From Deltaproteobacteria bacterium (GTDB lineage Bacteria > Desulfobacterota > Desulfomonilia > UBA1062): a stretch of DNA of 7,225 bases. The stretch lies in assembly GCA_020053185.1 (NCBI GenBank), contig JAGVNP010000200.1, forward strand, positions 1 to 7,225, read 5' to 3'. How positions within the stretch are numbered: position 1 is the stretch's first letter; the number at the start of each line of letters is the position of its first letter. Positions 7,008-7,225 of this stretch are shown in pieces. The notes below the pieces were generated by a model. That model searched no databases. It was not told the DNA's origin and worked only from the letters and a program-made list of their open reading frames with translations. The position numbers were made by a program, and so were the translations under genes.

Positions 7008-7029
7008 CCATCCCGACAAGTCGGGATGG
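7008..7029. repeat. Perfect 10-bp palindrome downstream of thrC
   Basis: ccatcccgac and gtcgggatgg pair perfectly around a central aa. The hairpin lies 9 bases after the thrC stop on the minus strand and could block 3' exonucleases or weakly terminate the thrC message, but no T run follows. It may equally be one end of the repeat block that fills this spacer. Confidence 0.75.
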
Positions 7030-7037
7030 TAGTTGAC

Positions 7038-7225
7038 TTAAAGCTCTAGTATTTCTAATATCTTATCTAACTTTGGCGGGAGTGTTAAGGGTTTGTCCGA
7101 TATCTTTATGGCACTTTCCGGGTCTTTCAGGCCATGCCCTGTTAATGTGCAGACAATACTGTCTCCCTTGTTGAAGTAACCTTCTTTATTTAATTTGATA
7201 ACCCCGGCCACCGAGGCTGCCGATG
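7038..7225 (-). CDS. thrC: Threonine synthase, C-terminal part (5' end outside window)
   Basis: ThrC is a PLP-dependent cytoplasmic enzyme that converts O-phosphohomoserine to threonine, the last step of threonine synthesis. Only the last 61 residues are visible, ending at a TAA (7040-7038 on the minus strand). The segment SAASVAGVIKL near the window edge and the motif CTLTGHGLKDP (about 25-35 of the visible part) are characteristic of the threonine synthase C terminus, followed by a hydrophobic tail rich in Leu, Lys and Glu. The gene is transcribed toward the apgM-family gene. Its substrate is the product of homoserine kinase, which is why the neighbour matters. The related cysteate synthase is a less likely alternative. 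Confidence 0.9.
   Translation of the reverse strand, partial: SAASVAGVIKLNKEGYFNKGDSIVCTLTGHGLKDPESAIKISDKPLTLPPKLDKILEILEL

Overview
This looks like a chromosomal stretch of a Gram-negative bacterium of moderate GC content. The gene contents (a CHASE2-type class III cyclase, an M48 lipoprotein protease, and an archaeal-type phosphoglycerate mutase homologue beside threonine synthase) and the word-like intergenic repeats suggest Desulfobacterota (old Deltaproteobacteria) or Nitrospirota. That placement is an inference from gene families and architecture; no marker in the window settles it.

Layout, left to right. (1) Plus strand, 2-1133: the 3' end of pgk and a complete tpiA, separated by about 100 bases that carry an imperfect inverted repeat. 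(2) Minus strand, 4882 down to 1310: a tight three-gene operon in the order SH3-domain secreted protein, M48-family metalloprotease lipoprotein, CHASE2 adenylate cyclase. The first two genes overlap by 4 bases, and the cyclase starts at or just after the protease stop. By eye this block is richer in GC than the genes on either side, most clearly in the cyclase. It converges with tpiA. (3) 4883-5460: an AT-rich stretch with no convincing gene. (4) Minus strand, 5616 down to 5461: an initiator tRNA-Met as a compact unit with its own consensus-like promoter and a strong intrinsic terminator. (5) Minus strand, 7225 down to 5624: the 3' end of thrC, a 205-base spacer full of repeats, then a complete apgM-family gene.

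How the genes may work together. Pgk and TpiA are central glycolysis/gluconeogenesis enzymes. The three-gene operon has parts for an envelope-sensing module: a periplasmic CHASE2 sensor joined to a cytoplasmic cyclase, with two co-expressed exported proteins, one a zinc protease. The apgM-family protein could be a phosphoglycerate mutase, but its position next to thrC fits the long-standing proposal that part of this family serves as an alternative homoserine kinase.

The points most worth a second look are the cyclase/protease/SH3 operon as a possible signalling unit, its placement as a compositionally distinct block ending near the 3' end of a tRNA gene, and the thrC-apgM pairing. No CRISPR array, transposase, integrase or phage gene was seen.
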